Positions 1-8,750 are shown, numbered from the stretch's first letter. The stretch: DNA of 64,000 nt from Thauera terpenica 58Eu (GCF_000443165.1 NZ_ATJV01000059.1:124001-188000); one strand, 5' to 3'. Made by a program: numbers and translations. The notes: generated by a model from the sequence alone, not told the origin.

Positions 1-15
1 CATGCTCCTCATCCC

Positions 16-81
16 TCACGCTCGGGCGATGGCGCCCAAGGCCATAAAAAAACTCCGCACCCTGCGTCCGCGTGTGCTCAT
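16..81 (-). CDS. 21-aa ORF overlapping the ctaD stop
   Basis: A 21-codon frame whose ATG overlaps the TGA of ctaD (ATGA), so it could be translated by coupling. The product is short and basic (MSTRGRRVRSFF...). It lies where many betaproteobacteria carry a small oxidase-assembly peptide gene before ctaG, but I do not recognise the sequence and it has no membrane segment. A further ATG at positions 3-1 runs off the window edge and may be the real next gene. Could be chance. Confidence 0.25.
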   Translation of the reverse strand: MSTRGRRVRSFFMALGAIARA

Positions 82-1655
82 CTGAGCACCGGCGCTTCTT
101 CGAAGGTGTGATGCGGGGCCGGCGACGGCACCGTCCATTCCAGCCCTTCCGCCCCTTCCCAGGAGCGCGCGGCGGCGCGCTCGCCGCCACGGATGCACTT
201 GATCACCGCGACCAGGAAGATCAGCTGCGACAAGCCGAAGCCAAAGGCCCCGATCGAGATCAGCGCGTTGAAATCGGCGAACTGCAGCGCATAGTCGGGA
301 ATGCGGCGCGGCATGCCGGCAAGGCCGAGGAAGTGCATGGGGAAGAAGGTGATGTTGAAAAACACCAGCGAACACCAGAAGTGCAACTTGCCAAGAAACT
401 CGCTCGGCATGTGGCCGGTCCATTTCGGCAGCCAGTAGTAGGCACCGGCAAACAGGGCGAACAGCGACCCGGCCACCAGCACATAGTGGAAGTGCGCCAC
501 CACGTAATAGGTGTCCTGCACCTGGATGTCGATTGGTGCGATGGCGCAGATGAGTCCGGTGAAGCCCCCGATCGTGAACACGAAGATGAAGCCGACCGCC
601 CACAGCATCGGGGTTTCGAAACTCAGCGAACCCCGCCACATGGTCGCCACCCAGTTGAACACCTTCACCCCGGTGGGCACCGCGATCAGCATGGTGGCGT
701 ACATGAAGAAGAGCTGGCCTGCCGCCGGCATGCCGGTGGCGAACATGTGGTGCGCCCACACCGCGAAGGACAGGATGGCGATCGCGGCCACCGCGTACAC
801 CATCGACGCATAGCCGAACAGCGGCTTGCGTGCGAAGGCGGGAATGATCTGGCTGACGATGCCGAACGCCGGCAGGATCATGATGTAGACCTCGGGATGA
901 CCGAAGAACCAGAAGATGTGCTGGTACATCACCGGATCGCCACCGCCGGCGGCGTTGAAGAAGCTGGTGCCGAAGTGGCGATCGGTGAGGATCATCGTCA
1001 CCGCCCCGGCCAGCACCGGCATCACCGCAATCAGCAAGTAGGCGGTGATCAGCCAGGTCCAGCAGAACATGGGCATCTTCATCATCGTCATGCCGGGCGC
1101 GCGCATGTTGAGCACGGTGACGACGATGTTGATCGCGCCCATGATCGAGCTGATGCCCATGATGTGGATGGCAAAGATGGCCAGATCCATGCCCATGCCC
1201 ATCTGCACCGACAGCGGCGCATACATCGTCCACCCTGCGGCGGCGGCACCCCCCGGCACGAAAAAGGAGCCCAGGAGCAGGATCGCAGCCGGCGGCAACA
1301 GCCAGAAGCTCCAGTTGTTCATGCGCGCAAACGCCATGTCGCTGGCGCCGATCATGAGCGGGATCATCCAGTTCGCGAAGCCGACGAAGGCCGGCATGAT
1401 GGCGCCGAACACCATCACCAGCCCGTGCATGGTGGTGAGCTGATTGAAGAACTCGGGCTGCACCACCTGCAGGCCGGGTTGAAAGAGTTCGGCCCTTATC
1501 GTCAGCGCCATCACCCCCCCGGACAGGAACATGAAGAAGCTGAAGAACATGTACAGCGTGCCGATGTCCTTGTGGTTGGTCGTCGTGATCCAGCGCATCA
1601 GGCCGCTCTGGCCATGTTGATGCCCCTGGAGCTGATCATGTGTGACGGCGGCCAT
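78..1655 (-). CDS. ctaD: Cytochrome c oxidase subunit I (aa3-type)
   Basis: Catalytic haem-copper subunit of the inner-membrane aa3 oxidase; reduces O2 to water and pumps protons. The 525-aa product is a full-length multi-span protein. Visible ligands are His77 (low-spin haem), His253 and Tyr257 in GHPEVY (CuB and the His-Tyr cross-link), His302-His303 (CuB), and His388/His390 in HFH (haem a3/haem a). Lys331 in AVPTGVK fits the K-channel, and Asp106/Asn113 the D-channel entry, which makes it an A1-type enzyme. The start at 1655 follows a GGAGG ribosome site; an upstream in-frame codon adds 11 unconserved residues. It lies 148 bp after ctaC on the same strand. Confidence 0.97.
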   Translation of the reverse strand: MAAVTHDQLQGHQHGQSGLMRWITTTNHKDIGTLYMFFSFFMFLSGGVMALTIRAELFQPGLQVVQPEFFNQLTTMHGLVMVFGAIMPAFVGFANWMIPLMIGASDMAFARMNNWSFWLLPPAAILLLGSFFVPGGAAAAGWTMYAPLSVQMGMGMDLAIFAIHIMGISSIMGAINIVVTVLNMRAPGMTMMKMPMFCWTWLITAYLLIAVMPVLAGAVTMILTDRHFGTSFFNAAGGGDPVMYQHIFWFFGHPEVYIMILPAFGIVSQIIPAFARKPLFGYASMVYAVAAIAILSFAVWAHHMFATGMPAAGQLFFMYATMLIAVPTGVKVFNWVATMWRGSLSFETPMLWAVGFIFVFTIGGFTGLICAIAPIDIQVQDTYYVVAHFHYVLVAGSLFALFAGAYYWLPKWTGHMPSEFLGKLHFWCSLVFFNITFFPMHFLGLAGMPRRIPDYALQFADFNALISIGAFGFGLSQLIFLVAVIKCIRGGERAAARSWEGAEGLEWTVPSPAPHHTFEEAPVLR

Positions 1656-1764
1656 GCGGGGTCCTCCTGTCGAACAGCGACAAAACAACTACGAGAGACA
1701 ACTTTTCCAACACCAAGCTCGAGGCACGAGAGCAGTCACGGCACATCAATCCTGGCGCACCGCT

Positions 1765-1780
1765 CGGGGTGCACACCCCG
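1765..1780 (-). other. Hairpin in the ctaC-ctaD spacer
   Basis: CGGGGT-GCAC-ACCCCG forms a 6-bp GC-rich stem with a four-base loop, about 24 bp after the ctaC stop. There is no T-tract, so it may be an mRNA stability or processing element rather than a terminator. Confidence 0.35.
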
Positions 1781-1803
1781 CCATGCGCAAGCTGTCAATG
1801 GAC

Positions 1804-2715
1804 TCAGGTCTTGCCGTCAGCCACGGCGGCCACATTGAGGCCAACGTCGAGCCCACGTGCTCCGACTCCAGCCGGCGCACCGTCCTCGGGCGTCACACTG
1901 ACTGCAGCGGCTGTCCCGGCGGACATCCCAGCCTGCTGCTCGGCAACCCACTGCGCATACCTCTCGGCAGACACCACGTGCACCTCGATCGGCATGAAGC
2001 CATGGTCACGGCCGCACAGCTCGGCGCAGTTGCCACGAAACACCCCTTCCTTCTCGGCGAGGAACCAGGCGTCGCGGATGAAGCCGGGGATGGCGTCCTG
2101 CTTGACGCCGAAGGCGGGCACCCACCATGAATGGATGACGTCATTCGCGGTCAGCAGCATGCGCACCTTCTTGCCCACGGGGACGACCAGGGGCTTGTCC
2201 ACTTCCAGCAGATAGGCCTCGCCCTTGGGCGCACCCCCTTCGATCTGATCGCGCGGCGTCGACATGCTGGAGAAGAAACGTACGCCTTCACCTTCGCCCT
2301 GCAGGTAGTCGTAGCCCCACTTCCACTGATAACCGGTCGCCTTGACGGTGATGTCGGGGTTGGAGGTGTCCTTCATGTCGATCACGGTGCGGGTGGCGGG
2401 CCAGGCCATGCCGAGCAGAATCAGGATGGGGATGATGGTCCACGCGATCTCCACCACCGTGTTCTCATGGAAATGCGCCGCAACCGCACCCTTGGATTTG
2501 CGGTGATTGAACACCGCCCAGAACATCACCCCGAATACGCCAATGAAGATGACCAGGCAGATCACCATCAACCAGGTGTGCATGTCGTTGATCTGCTGCG
2601 CGATGCTGGTGACCGGTGTCTGCAGGTTGTAGCGCGCTGGCGCGTCCTGGGCGAACGCTGGCGCGACAGCACCAAGGGCTGGCAGGAAACTCGCGATGCG
2701 ACTGACATGTCCCAT
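1804..2715 (-). CDS. ctaC: Cytochrome c oxidase subunit II
   Basis: Binuclear CuA electron-entry subunit of the aa3 oxidase, 303 aa. It has an export signal ending near FAQDAP (about residue 23), two membrane spans (about 47-70 and 87-108) and a periplasmic cupredoxin domain. CuA ligands are all present: His195, Cys230, Glu232, Cys234, His238 and Met241 in CAELCGRDHGFM. A 40-residue Ala/Gly-rich tail follows the fold. The ATG at 2715 is preferred over the in-frame GTG at 2721 because it has a GAGGG site at good distance. First gene of the ctaC-ctaD unit; an FNR-type box overlaps its putative promoter. Confidence 0.96.
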   Translation of the reverse strand: MGHVSRIASFLPALGAVAPAFAQDAPARYNLQTPVTSIAQQINDMHTWLMVICLVIFIGVFGVMFWAVFNHRKSKGAVAAHFHENTVVEIAWTIIPILILLGMAWPATRTVIDMKDTSNPDITVKATGYQWKWGYDYLQGEGEGVRFFSSMSTPRDQIEGGAPKGEAYLLEVDKPLVVPVGKKVRMLLTANDVIHSWWVPAFGVKQDAIPGFIRDAWFLAEKEGVFRGNCAELCGRDHGFMPIEVHVVSAERYAQWVAEQQAGMSAGTAAAVSVTPEDGAPAGVGARGLDVGLNVAAVADGKT

Positions 2716-2794
2716 GAGCACCCTCTACGCGTTGTGGTTTTGGCAAGCCAGATTGATGGTGCCATAGCAAAAAACGCACTAGCAACACGGGATT

Positions 2795-2808
2795 TTGATA
2801 AATGTCAA
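2795..2808 (-). promoter_or_regulatory. FNR/Anr/Dnr-like box over the ctaC -35
   Basis: TTGAT-AAAT-GTCAA matches the FNR-family consensus TTGAT-N4-ATCAA at all but one base. Read on the ctaC strand it begins TTGACA, a perfect -35 hexamer about 90 bp upstream of the start codon. The -10 is less clear (a TTGCTA-like hexamer at 17 bp spacing). This placement would favour repression of the aa3 oxidase when oxygen falls; the direction of control is inferred. Confidence 0.6.
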
Positions 2809-2975
2809 TATATTGCGGCGCAATACCTGATAAGTGCCGCATCAAACATGCGTTCGCTGGCCATGTTCGGGGTTTTCCCATGGGCTCGATTTCGGCAATG
2901 CAGCACAAAAATCGAAAATCAACGCGGCTCAAGCCACGCTCGCCCGCAACGCCCACCACCGTGGCGGGATTGCTC

Positions 2976-3422
2976 TCAGCTTGAGCCAGCGGACAACCTG
3001 CGTTGCAAGCCCCGCATCAGACTGCCAATCAAGGGCAGGTGGGCATACAGCTCTTCGGCCGGATCCCAGTAATCGCGGTGCAGCACCACCTTGCCGCCGG
3101 CATCGAAACGCAGATGACTCACGCCAGCTACGACAAGGTCGCGCCCGCGCAGCCTGAGGTGAAAGTTCCACCCCAGCATGGCCTGATCACCATCGACGAT
3201 GCGCGTAGTGACAGCGAAGCGCGGTCCATCAACGCTTGCGAACATGTGTTCGAAAATGCCGCGAATGGCGACCACACCCAGGACTTCGTTGAACGGATCC
3301 TTGAAGCGCGCCTCGGCCGCATACAGTGCGTCGAGCTCATGCAGCGTGGCGGGGGACAGCGCCTCAAAGAAATCGGCGAGGCGATCCACGGCCTTCGCTG
3401 TGCTCACAGCGTGCAGGTTCAT
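2976..3422 (-). CDS. SnoaL/NTF2-like protein
   Basis: 148-aa single-domain protein of the NTF2-like/SnoaL superfamily, a cone-shaped alpha+beta fold used for small-molecule binding or isomerisation. The pattern FFEALSP...LYAAEARFKDPFNEV...FEHMF with a C-terminal HRDYWDPAEELYAHLP is typical of the nuclear-transport-factor-2 family copies found in folE2/cfa/SDR gene clusters. Its start lies 8 bp downstream of the SDR stop, so it is probably the last gene of that operon. The substrate is unknown. Confidence 0.8.
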   Translation of the reverse strand: MNLHAVSTAKAVDRLADFFEALSPATLHELDALYAAEARFKDPFNEVLGVVAIRGIFEHMFASVDGPRFAVTTRIVDGDQAMLGWNFHLRLRGRDLVVAGVSHLRFDAGGKVVLHRDYWDPAEELYAHLPLIGSLMRGLQRRLSAGSS

Positions 3423-3430
3423 CGCTGCCT

Positions 3431-4219
3431 CTACAGCCCGGTCAGGCGCCGGATGAGCGGGAAATACCAGCGCCGCGGCAGCCATTGCAAGAGCTTGAGC
3501 ACGCGCGTGAAGCGACGCGGAAAATGGATCTCGAAGTCGCCGCGGGCGAAGCCGGCGATGATCTCCTGCGCGGCCTCCTCGGCGCTGATCAGCGCCGGCA
3601 TGTGAAAGTCGTTCCGTGCCGTGAGCGGAGTAAGCACGAAACCGGGGTCGATCAGGTACACACCCAAGCCCTTGGGCGAGAGGTCGAGATGCAAGGTCTC
3701 GGCAAAGTTGATCAGTGCCGCCTTGCTCGGTCCATACACGCTGGCCTTGGGCAGGCCGCCGTAGCCCGCGACACTGCCCACGAGCGCGATTGCGCCCTGT
3801 CCTCTTTGCATCAGGTGCGGAATCACCGCCGCCGCGCCGACCATGGCCCCGAACACATTGGTGTCCAGAGTTTCGCGGATCAGCGTGGACTCCAGCTCCC
3901 AGGCGCGCAGCGGGCGATAAGTGCCGGCGCACAACACCAGCAGGTCGATGCCGCCCCAGTGGGCAAGCAGCGTGTCACGCGCACGGGCAAAGTCTTCCGG
4001 CCGGGTGACGTCCATAGCCGCAAGCACGGTATCGATGCCGCAATCGAGTGCGACCGCCTCCAGCCCGCTACGACTGCGCGCCGACAAGCCCAGCCGCGCC
4101 CCCCGCGCCGCCAAGGCCCGCGCCAGCGCCGCGCCTATGCCCGACGAAGCCCCCACCACCCATACGCGCTTTCCCTGCCAGTCGCGGATAGGTGGATTGA
4201 GCGGCGCCAGCCAGGCCAT
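3431..4219 (-). CDS. SDR-family NAD(P)-dependent oxidoreductase
   Basis: Short-chain dehydrogenase/reductase with a Rossmann fold. The nucleotide motif GASSGIG is near residue 20, LCAG follows beta-4, and the catalytic Ser and YGPSK (YxxxK) are present. A basic, tryptophan-rich C-terminal tail (FPRRFTRVLKLLQWLPRRWYFPLI) suggests peripheral membrane contact. I place the start at 4219, behind an AGGTGGGG-like site; an in-frame ATG at 4267 adds 16 residues but has no ribosome site. It sits between the cfa-like gene and the SnoaL-like gene, a grouping seen in lipid-modification clusters. Substrate not predictable. Confidence 0.88.
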   Translation of the reverse strand: MAWLAPLNPPIRDWQGKRVWVVGASSGIGAALARALAARGARLGLSARSRSGLEAVALDCGIDTVLAAMDVTRPEDFARARDTLLAHWGGIDLLVLCAGTYRPLRAWELESTLIRETLDTNVFGAMVGAAAVIPHLMQRGQGAIALVGSVAGYGGLPKASVYGPSKAALINFAETLHLDLSPKGLGVYLIDPGFVLTPLTARNDFHMPALISAEEAAQEIIAGFARGDFEIHFPRRFTRVLKLLQWLPRRWYFPLIRRLTGL

Positions 4220-4330
4220 CACCCGCCCCACCTGTAGAAGGACGGCGACAAGCCCAAGGCCTCGCATGCAAGGAAATCAGATGCGGGGCTGCGAGTCATG
4301 CTCATTCATGGTCATTACAGACGCCTGCGC

Positions 4331-5563
4331 TCATGACGCTGCTTCCAGATGGGCAAACACATAGTGATGCACGTCGATATCGCCACTCACGAAGCCGGCT
4401 TCGCAATACGACAGATAAAAGCGCCACGTGCGACGGAAGCGTTCGTCAAAGCCCTGCGCCTTCACCGCGGGCCACTGCGCCTCGAAGCGCTCATGCCAGT
4501 GCGCCAGGGTGCGTGCGTAATCTTTGCCGAAGGCGAAGTCGCCTACCACCTCAAAGCCGGCCTGACGTGCGCGCAGCTCCACAGCACCGGGGCTGGGCAA
4601 CATGCCGCCGGGGAAGATGTGGCGCTGAATGAAGTCGGTGCCGCGGCGATAACGCGCGAACAAGGCATCGGCGACGGTGATCGACTGCACCACGCAGCGC
4701 CCCGAGGGCTTCAGGCGTGCTGACAGCTGGGCGAAATAGGTCGGCCAGAAGCGCTCACCGACGGCCTCGATCATCTCGATCGACACCACGTGGTCGTACT
4801 GCCCGCGCACATCACGGTAATCGCACAGCTCGAAATCCACCTGCTCGCCATAGCCGCCTTTTTCGGCGCGCGCGCGTGCAAAGGCGAGTTGCGACGGCGA
4901 CAGCGTGATGCCCAGCACCCGACACCCAAACTCGGTCGCCGCCACCTCGGCAAAACCACCCCAGCCGCAGCCGATCTCAAGAATGGTCTGACCCGGTTTC
5001 ACATCGAGCTGGCCGAGAATGCGGCGATATTTACGCAACTGCCCATCCCGCAAGGGCTCCCCGGCCGATGCGAACATTGCAGCCGAGTATGTCATCGACG
5101 GATCGAGCCAGAGCGCATAGAAGTCGTTGCCCAGATCGTAGTGGGCTTCGATGTTGCGGCGCGAGCCGCTGCGCGTGTTGGCGCGCAGCAGATGGGTGAC
5201 GCGATGGCCGATCATGCTCAAAAGACGACCATGGATGGCTTGACCGATACGCTCACGATTGCGCGACAGCAGCGTGAGCAGCCCCGTGAGATCGTCGGTA
5301 TCCCAGTGCTCATCCATGAAGCTTTCGCCAAATCCGATGTCACCGCGCGCCAGGGCTTCGTCGAACATCGCAAGCTCGCGCACACGCAGATGCGCGACCA
5401 AAGGCCCATGACCGGCGCGCAGGTGCTCGCCTCCCGGCAGTTCGATTGCCAACGCCCCACCCTCGAGCCCGTCGAGCAACTCCAGCACCATGCGGGTGGC
5501 GCGTGGCAGACGCGACCGCTTTATGCTGGCGACAGGCTGCAGAACGTGTTCCGGTGCATTCAT
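4331..5563 (-). CDS. cfa: Cyclopropane-fatty-acyl-phospholipid synthase-family methyltransferase
   Basis: SAM-dependent methyltransferase acting on unsaturated acyl chains of membrane phospholipids, 410 aa. The N-terminal lipid-binding region is followed by the methyltransferase domain with SAM motif LEIGCGWGGFAE, the family motif HYDLGNDFY, and SIEMIEAVGERFWP. Cfa synthases and the methylases of methyl-branched/furan fatty acid synthesis share this fold, and the sequence alone does not separate them. The neighbouring FAD oxidoreductase and DUF1365 protein favour a multi-step modification over plain cyclopropanation. The start at 5563 overlaps the DUF1365 stop (ATGA) and has a GAGGAG site. 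Confidence 0.93.
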   Translation of the reverse strand: MNAPEHVLQPVASIKRSRLPRATRMVLELLDGLEGGALAIELPGGEHLRAGHGPLVAHLRVRELAMFDEALARGDIGFGESFMDEHWDTDDLTGLLTLLSRNRERIGQAIHGRLLSMIGHRVTHLLRANTRSGSRRNIEAHYDLGNDFYALWLDPSMTYSAAMFASAGEPLRDGQLRKYRRILGQLDVKPGQTILEIGCGWGGFAEVAATEFGCRVLGITLSPSQLAFARARAEKGGYGEQVDFELCDYRDVRGQYDHVVSIEMIEAVGERFWPTYFAQLSARLKPSGRCVVQSITVADALFARYRRGTDFIQRHIFPGGMLPSPGAVELRARQAGFEVVGDFAFGKDYARTLAHWHERFEAQWPAVKAQGFDERFRRTWRFYLSYCEAGFVSGDIDVHHYVFAHLEAAS

Positions 5564-6375
5564 CGGGAGGTCTCCTCTTGCGGCGGCAGGGGTTTGCGAT
5601 GAAAGCGCACCCGCCGCATGGCCAGGCGTAAGGCCTGCCAATGGATACGGGCGATCACGCCCAGGGTCATGAAAGGTTGGCGCAGCAACCAGCGCCGCAT
5701 CGCGTGCCCATCGAGCACCTCGGCACGCCCGCCGATCCGGGTGGAGAGCTGCAACACCCCCTCATCCCAGAGGTCGATCTGCACCGCGTGCACACGGCCA
5801 CGGCGCTCGAAGCGAAAACGGTATTCACCGCTGAGCGGGAAGAAGGGTGAGACGTGAAAGACCTTGCGTGCGCGCAACGCATCGCCAGACTCGATGGCGC
5901 GCACATCAGCGTGATGCACCAGGTAATTGTGGCGCTCGCCAAAGGTGTTATTCACCTGCGCCAGCACCACGCGCAAAGCGCCGCTGGCGTCGTGACAGAA
6001 CCAGAAACTCACCGGGTTGAACACATAGCCGAACACGCGTGGCATGGTCTGCAACACCACCTCACCGTCGCACACTGCGCGCAGCCCGTAGGTATCCAGG
6101 ACGCGCTGCAGCCAGGGCAGGAGCGCCGAGCCATCACGCGCACCGTGGTCACGCCGCCGAAAGCTGAAAAAATTGGCGCGCTCGATGCCCAGCAGAGGCA
6201 CCTTGAGATCATCGATGCGGGACAGCGGCAGGCGCAGGAAAGCGCAGGGATAGACAAAACGGTTGTTGGCGACGGTGTGGCGCTCATGCATCACCGCCCC
6301 GAAGCACACCGCAGGCTGCAGATGGGCTGCGCCTGCGGCCGCATCTGCACCGAGCGCGGCAGGCGTCTTGCTCAC
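5560..6375 (-). CDS. DUF1365 domain protein
   Basis: 271-aa DUF1365-family protein. Characteristic blocks are FVYPCAFLRLPL, FFSFRRRDHG, GYVFNPVSFWFCHD and FGERHNYLVHH. The biochemical role of the family is not settled; it is almost always coded beside an FAD amine-oxidase-like protein and a Cfa-like methyltransferase, as here, with 4-bp overlaps on both sides (stop with cfa, start with the FAD oxidoreductase). Expression is therefore probably translationally coupled. In photosynthetic alphaproteobacteria the equivalent cluster is linked to singlet-oxygen defence, which is known family context and not shown here. Confidence 0.9.
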   Translation of the reverse strand: MSKTPAALGADAAAGAAHLQPAVCFGAVMHERHTVANNRFVYPCAFLRLPLSRIDDLKVPLLGIERANFFSFRRRDHGARDGSALLPWLQRVLDTYGLRAVCDGEVVLQTMPRVFGYVFNPVSFWFCHDASGALRVVLAQVNNTFGERHNYLVHHADVRAIESGDALRARKVFHVSPFFPLSGEYRFRFERRGRVHAVQIDLWDEGVLQLSTRIGGRAEVLDGHAMRRWLLRQPFMTLGVIARIHWQALRLAMRRVRFHRKPLPPQEETSR

Positions 6376-7712
6376 GCTGCCTGCTCCACGCGGGCGACAC
6401 GGGGCTGCGCCTCACGCCAGGGGACTTTGACGCCCATCGACTCCACCACCGCAAGCGCCGAACGCAGCCCGTCCTCGTGGAAGCCAAAGCCGGTCCAGGC
6501 GCCGGCGAACCAGGTGTGGTTGAGCCCTTGCAGGCGCGGCAGATGCTCCTGCGCCTTGATCGCGGTTTCGTCAAACACCGGATGGGCGTAGTGGATGCGT
6601 TTGATCAGGTGCTCGGCAGCAGGCTCCCTGAACGGATTCAGTGACACCACCACCGGCACATCGAAAGGCAGTGGCTGCAGGCGATTGATCAGATAGCTCA
6701 CCGCCACCGGGCGGGTGTCAGGCGCGCCCACACCCGCCATGTAATTCCACGCCGACCACACTTTGCGACGCGTCGGCAACAGGCTGGGGTCGGTGTGCAG
6801 CACTGCGGTGTTGTTCTGATAGCGCACCGCGCTCAGCAGCTTGTGCTCTGCGGCGGTGGCGCCATCACTGAGAATGCGTAGCGCCTGGTCGCTATGACAG
6901 GCAAGGACGATGCGGTCGAAATGCTCAAGCCCATGGCGCGTGCCCACCCACACCCCATCGACGTCCCGCCGCACCATCGTCACCGCTGAATCGAGGCGCA
7001 GATCTTCAAGTTTTTCCACCATCTTGCGCACATAGCTGCGCCCGCCGTTCTTCACCGTCATCCACTGCGGCCGATCGAAGATCTGCAACAAGCCGTGGTT
7101 GTGGCAGAAGCGCACGAAGGTGGCGAGCGGGTAATCGAGCATGGTCTGCGTCGGGCAGGACCAGATCGCGGCGGCCATCGGCAGCAGATACCAGTCACGG
7201 AAGGACGCGCTGTAATCCTCCAGCGCCAGATAGTCACCAAGCGACAGCGCCGGCATCTCATCGTCTCGGGACAGGCGTGTGGTGTCACGATTGAAGCGCA
7301 TGATGTCGCTCAGCATGCGCAGAAAAGCCGGGCGCACAAGGTTGCGCGGCTGCGCGAACACGCTGGCAAGGTCAGTGCCGGACCACTCGATATCGTGTTC
7401 GGCGAGGCTGACGCCAAAGCTCATCTCACTGTCGACCGCTTCGACTCCGAGCTCTGCAAACAGCGCAATCAGGTTTGGGTAGGTGCGCCGGTTGAACACG
7501 AGAAAGCCGGTATCCACCGGATGCGTGACCCCCTCCAGCGAGACGTCGACCGTGTGGGTGTGCCCCCCTGCCGCAGTGCCCGCCTCGAACAAGGTGACCT
7601 GCGCATGCTCGGTGAGCAGCCATGCCGTGGACAAACCCGCTATGCCACCGCCGACCACAGCCACGCGCGGCTTGCCGGTGCCTGAGTTTCGGCCGATTTC
7701 ACCTCTGTCCAT
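6372..7712 (-). CDS. FAD-dependent amine-oxidase-type oxidoreductase
   Basis: 446-aa flavoprotein. The N-terminal dinucleotide motif VVGGGIAGLSTAW spans about residues 19-31, and the C-terminal FAD motif is WFAGAWTGFGFHEDGLRSAL. It resembles the NAD(P)/FAD proteins (phytoene-desaturase-like fold) that accompany Cfa and DUF1365, and may desaturate or oxidise methylated acyl chains. The start at 7712 lies only 4 bp after the folE2 stop, and its stop overlaps the next start by 4 bp. Longer upstream in-frame starts would run into folE2 and are not conserved-looking. Confidence 0.88.
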   Translation of the reverse strand: MDRGEIGRNSGTGKPRVAVVGGGIAGLSTAWLLTEHAQVTLFEAGTAAGGHTHTVDVSLEGVTHPVDTGFLVFNRRTYPNLIALFAELGVEAVDSEMSFGVSLAEHDIEWSGTDLASVFAQPRNLVRPAFLRMLSDIMRFNRDTTRLSRDDEMPALSLGDYLALEDYSASFRDWYLLPMAAAIWSCPTQTMLDYPLATFVRFCHNHGLLQIFDRPQWMTVKNGGRSYVRKMVEKLEDLRLDSAVTMVRRDVDGVWVGTRHGLEHFDRIVLACHSDQALRILSDGATAAEHKLLSAVRYQNNTAVLHTDPSLLPTRRKVWSAWNYMAGVGAPDTRPVAVSYLINRLQPLPFDVPVVVSLNPFREPAAEHLIKRIHYAHPVFDETAIKAQEHLPRLQGLNHTWFAGAWTGFGFHEDGLRSALAVVESMGVKVPWREAQPRVARVEQAA

Positions 7713-7716
7713 GGTC

Positions 7717-8523
7717 TTACTGCGCAAGGTTCTCGCCTTCGATGAAGGCGTATGCGGAATGGTTGTGAATGGACTCGAAGTTCTCCGAGGCCACCGACCA
7801 CGCCGCCACCCGCGGCTCCGCACCCAGACGCAGCGCGATGTCACGCACCAGGTCTTCGACGAACTTGGGATTGTCGTAGGCGCGCTCGGTCACCCACTTT
7901 TCGTCGGCGCGCTTGAGCAGGCCGAACACCTCACACGAGGCTTCTTCCTCGGCAATGCGCAGCAGCTCGTCGAGCTCCATGTCGGCGCGCAGGCGCACAT
8001 CGAGCGTGATGTGTGAGCGCTGGTTGTGCGCACCGTAGGCGGAGATCTTCTTCGAACATGGGCACAAGCTGGTCACCGGCACCACCACCTGCAAGCGGGT
8101 ATGCACGCTGCCGCCCTCGGTTTGCTCGACAATCACGGTGGCGTCCATGTCGAGCAGACTGGCGACGCCTGAAACCGGCGCCTGCTTGCGCACGAACCAC
8201 GGAAAGCGCGCCTCGATGCGCCCACTGCTGGCCTCAAGGCGCTGCAGCATGTCGGCGAACAGGCCGCGCACACCGGCGAGATCAAGCGCTTCGTGTTGCG
8301 CCTCGAGCAACTCCACAAAGCGCGACATGTGCGTGCCCTTCTGATCCGCCGCCAGACCTACCGTCATCTCGATGGTCGCCACCGTGTGCTGCACCGTCCC
8401 ACCCGCGGCAGCGATCGCCAAGGGGTAGCGCAGGCCACGGACGCCGACACGCTGGATGGGCAGCGCGCGGTGATCGGCACTGGCCTGAACGTCAGGAAGG
8501 AAGAACTTGTCGGGGGCGTTCAT
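7717..8523 (-). CDS. folE2: GTP cyclohydrolase FolE2 (type IB)
   Basis: Converts GTP to 7,8-dihydroneopterin triphosphate for folate/pterin synthesis; the FolE2 type works with metals other than zinc. The 268-aa product shows Cys154 and Cys156 in TSLCPCSK, His65 in GTHMSRF, and the C-terminal [11 protein letters not shown] block. Its ATG overlaps the stop of a small upstream ORF (ATGA), so it is the second gene of the operon whose promoter carries the TTTGTCC-type palindromes. Placing a folate enzyme at the head of a lipid-modification operon is odd, but folate is the antenna precursor of photolyases, which would suit light control. Confidence 0.95.
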   Translation of the reverse strand: MNAPDKFFLPDVQASADHRALPIQRVGVRGLRYPLAIAAAGGTVQHTVATIEMTVGLAADQKGTHMSRFVELLEAQHEALDLAGVRGLFADMLQRLEASSGRIEARFPWFVRKQAPVSGVASLLDMDATVIVEQTEGGSVHTRLQVVVPVTSLCPCSKKISAYGAHNQRSHITLDVRLRADMELDELLRIAEEEASCEVFGLLKRADEKWVTERAYDNPKFVEDLVRDIALRLGAEPRVAAWSVASENFESIHNHSAYAFIEGENLAQ

Positions 8524-8750
8524 TTGCGCACCTCCTGCGCCGCCAGACGTGAGGCAGGAATCAGATCAGCGCGATGGACAAACAGCATCAGATCCAGCGC
8601 CGCGAGTTCCGCGCTTGCGGACGAGAGCGCAGGCGCAGCTTGCGTGCGCGGAGCAGAAAACGGTGCCGCCGCCAGGGCAAGGGGCGCGAGCACGGCGGCG
8701 AGGGCAAGCATGGCTGCCGGCAGCAGCAGGTAGCGGTCTTTGGTTTTCAT
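8520..8750 (-). CDS. Small exported/membrane protein, operon leader
   Basis: 76-aa protein beginning [20 protein letters not shown], with a strong signal peptide or N-terminal anchor (about residues 7-30), a short Ala/Pro/Ser linker and a C-terminal amphipathic stretch ([20 protein letters not shown]). I do not recognise the family. The ATG at 8750 has an AGGAC ribosome site that lies inside an operator palindrome, and its stop overlaps the folE2 start. It is the first translated gene of the folE2-cfa operon. An upstream in-frame TTG would translate the palindrome and is rejected. Confidence 0.6.
   Translation of the reverse strand: MKTKDRYLLLPAAMLALAAVLAPLALAAAPFSAPRTQAAPALSSASAELAALDLMLFVHRADLIPASRLAAQEVRK

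Noticed and set aside
72-1838. 588-codon open frame opposite ctaD
   Set aside because: Antisense shadow in a high-GC gene; the protein is His/Arg/Gly-rich low-complexity and the minus-strand frame is an unmistakable oxidase.
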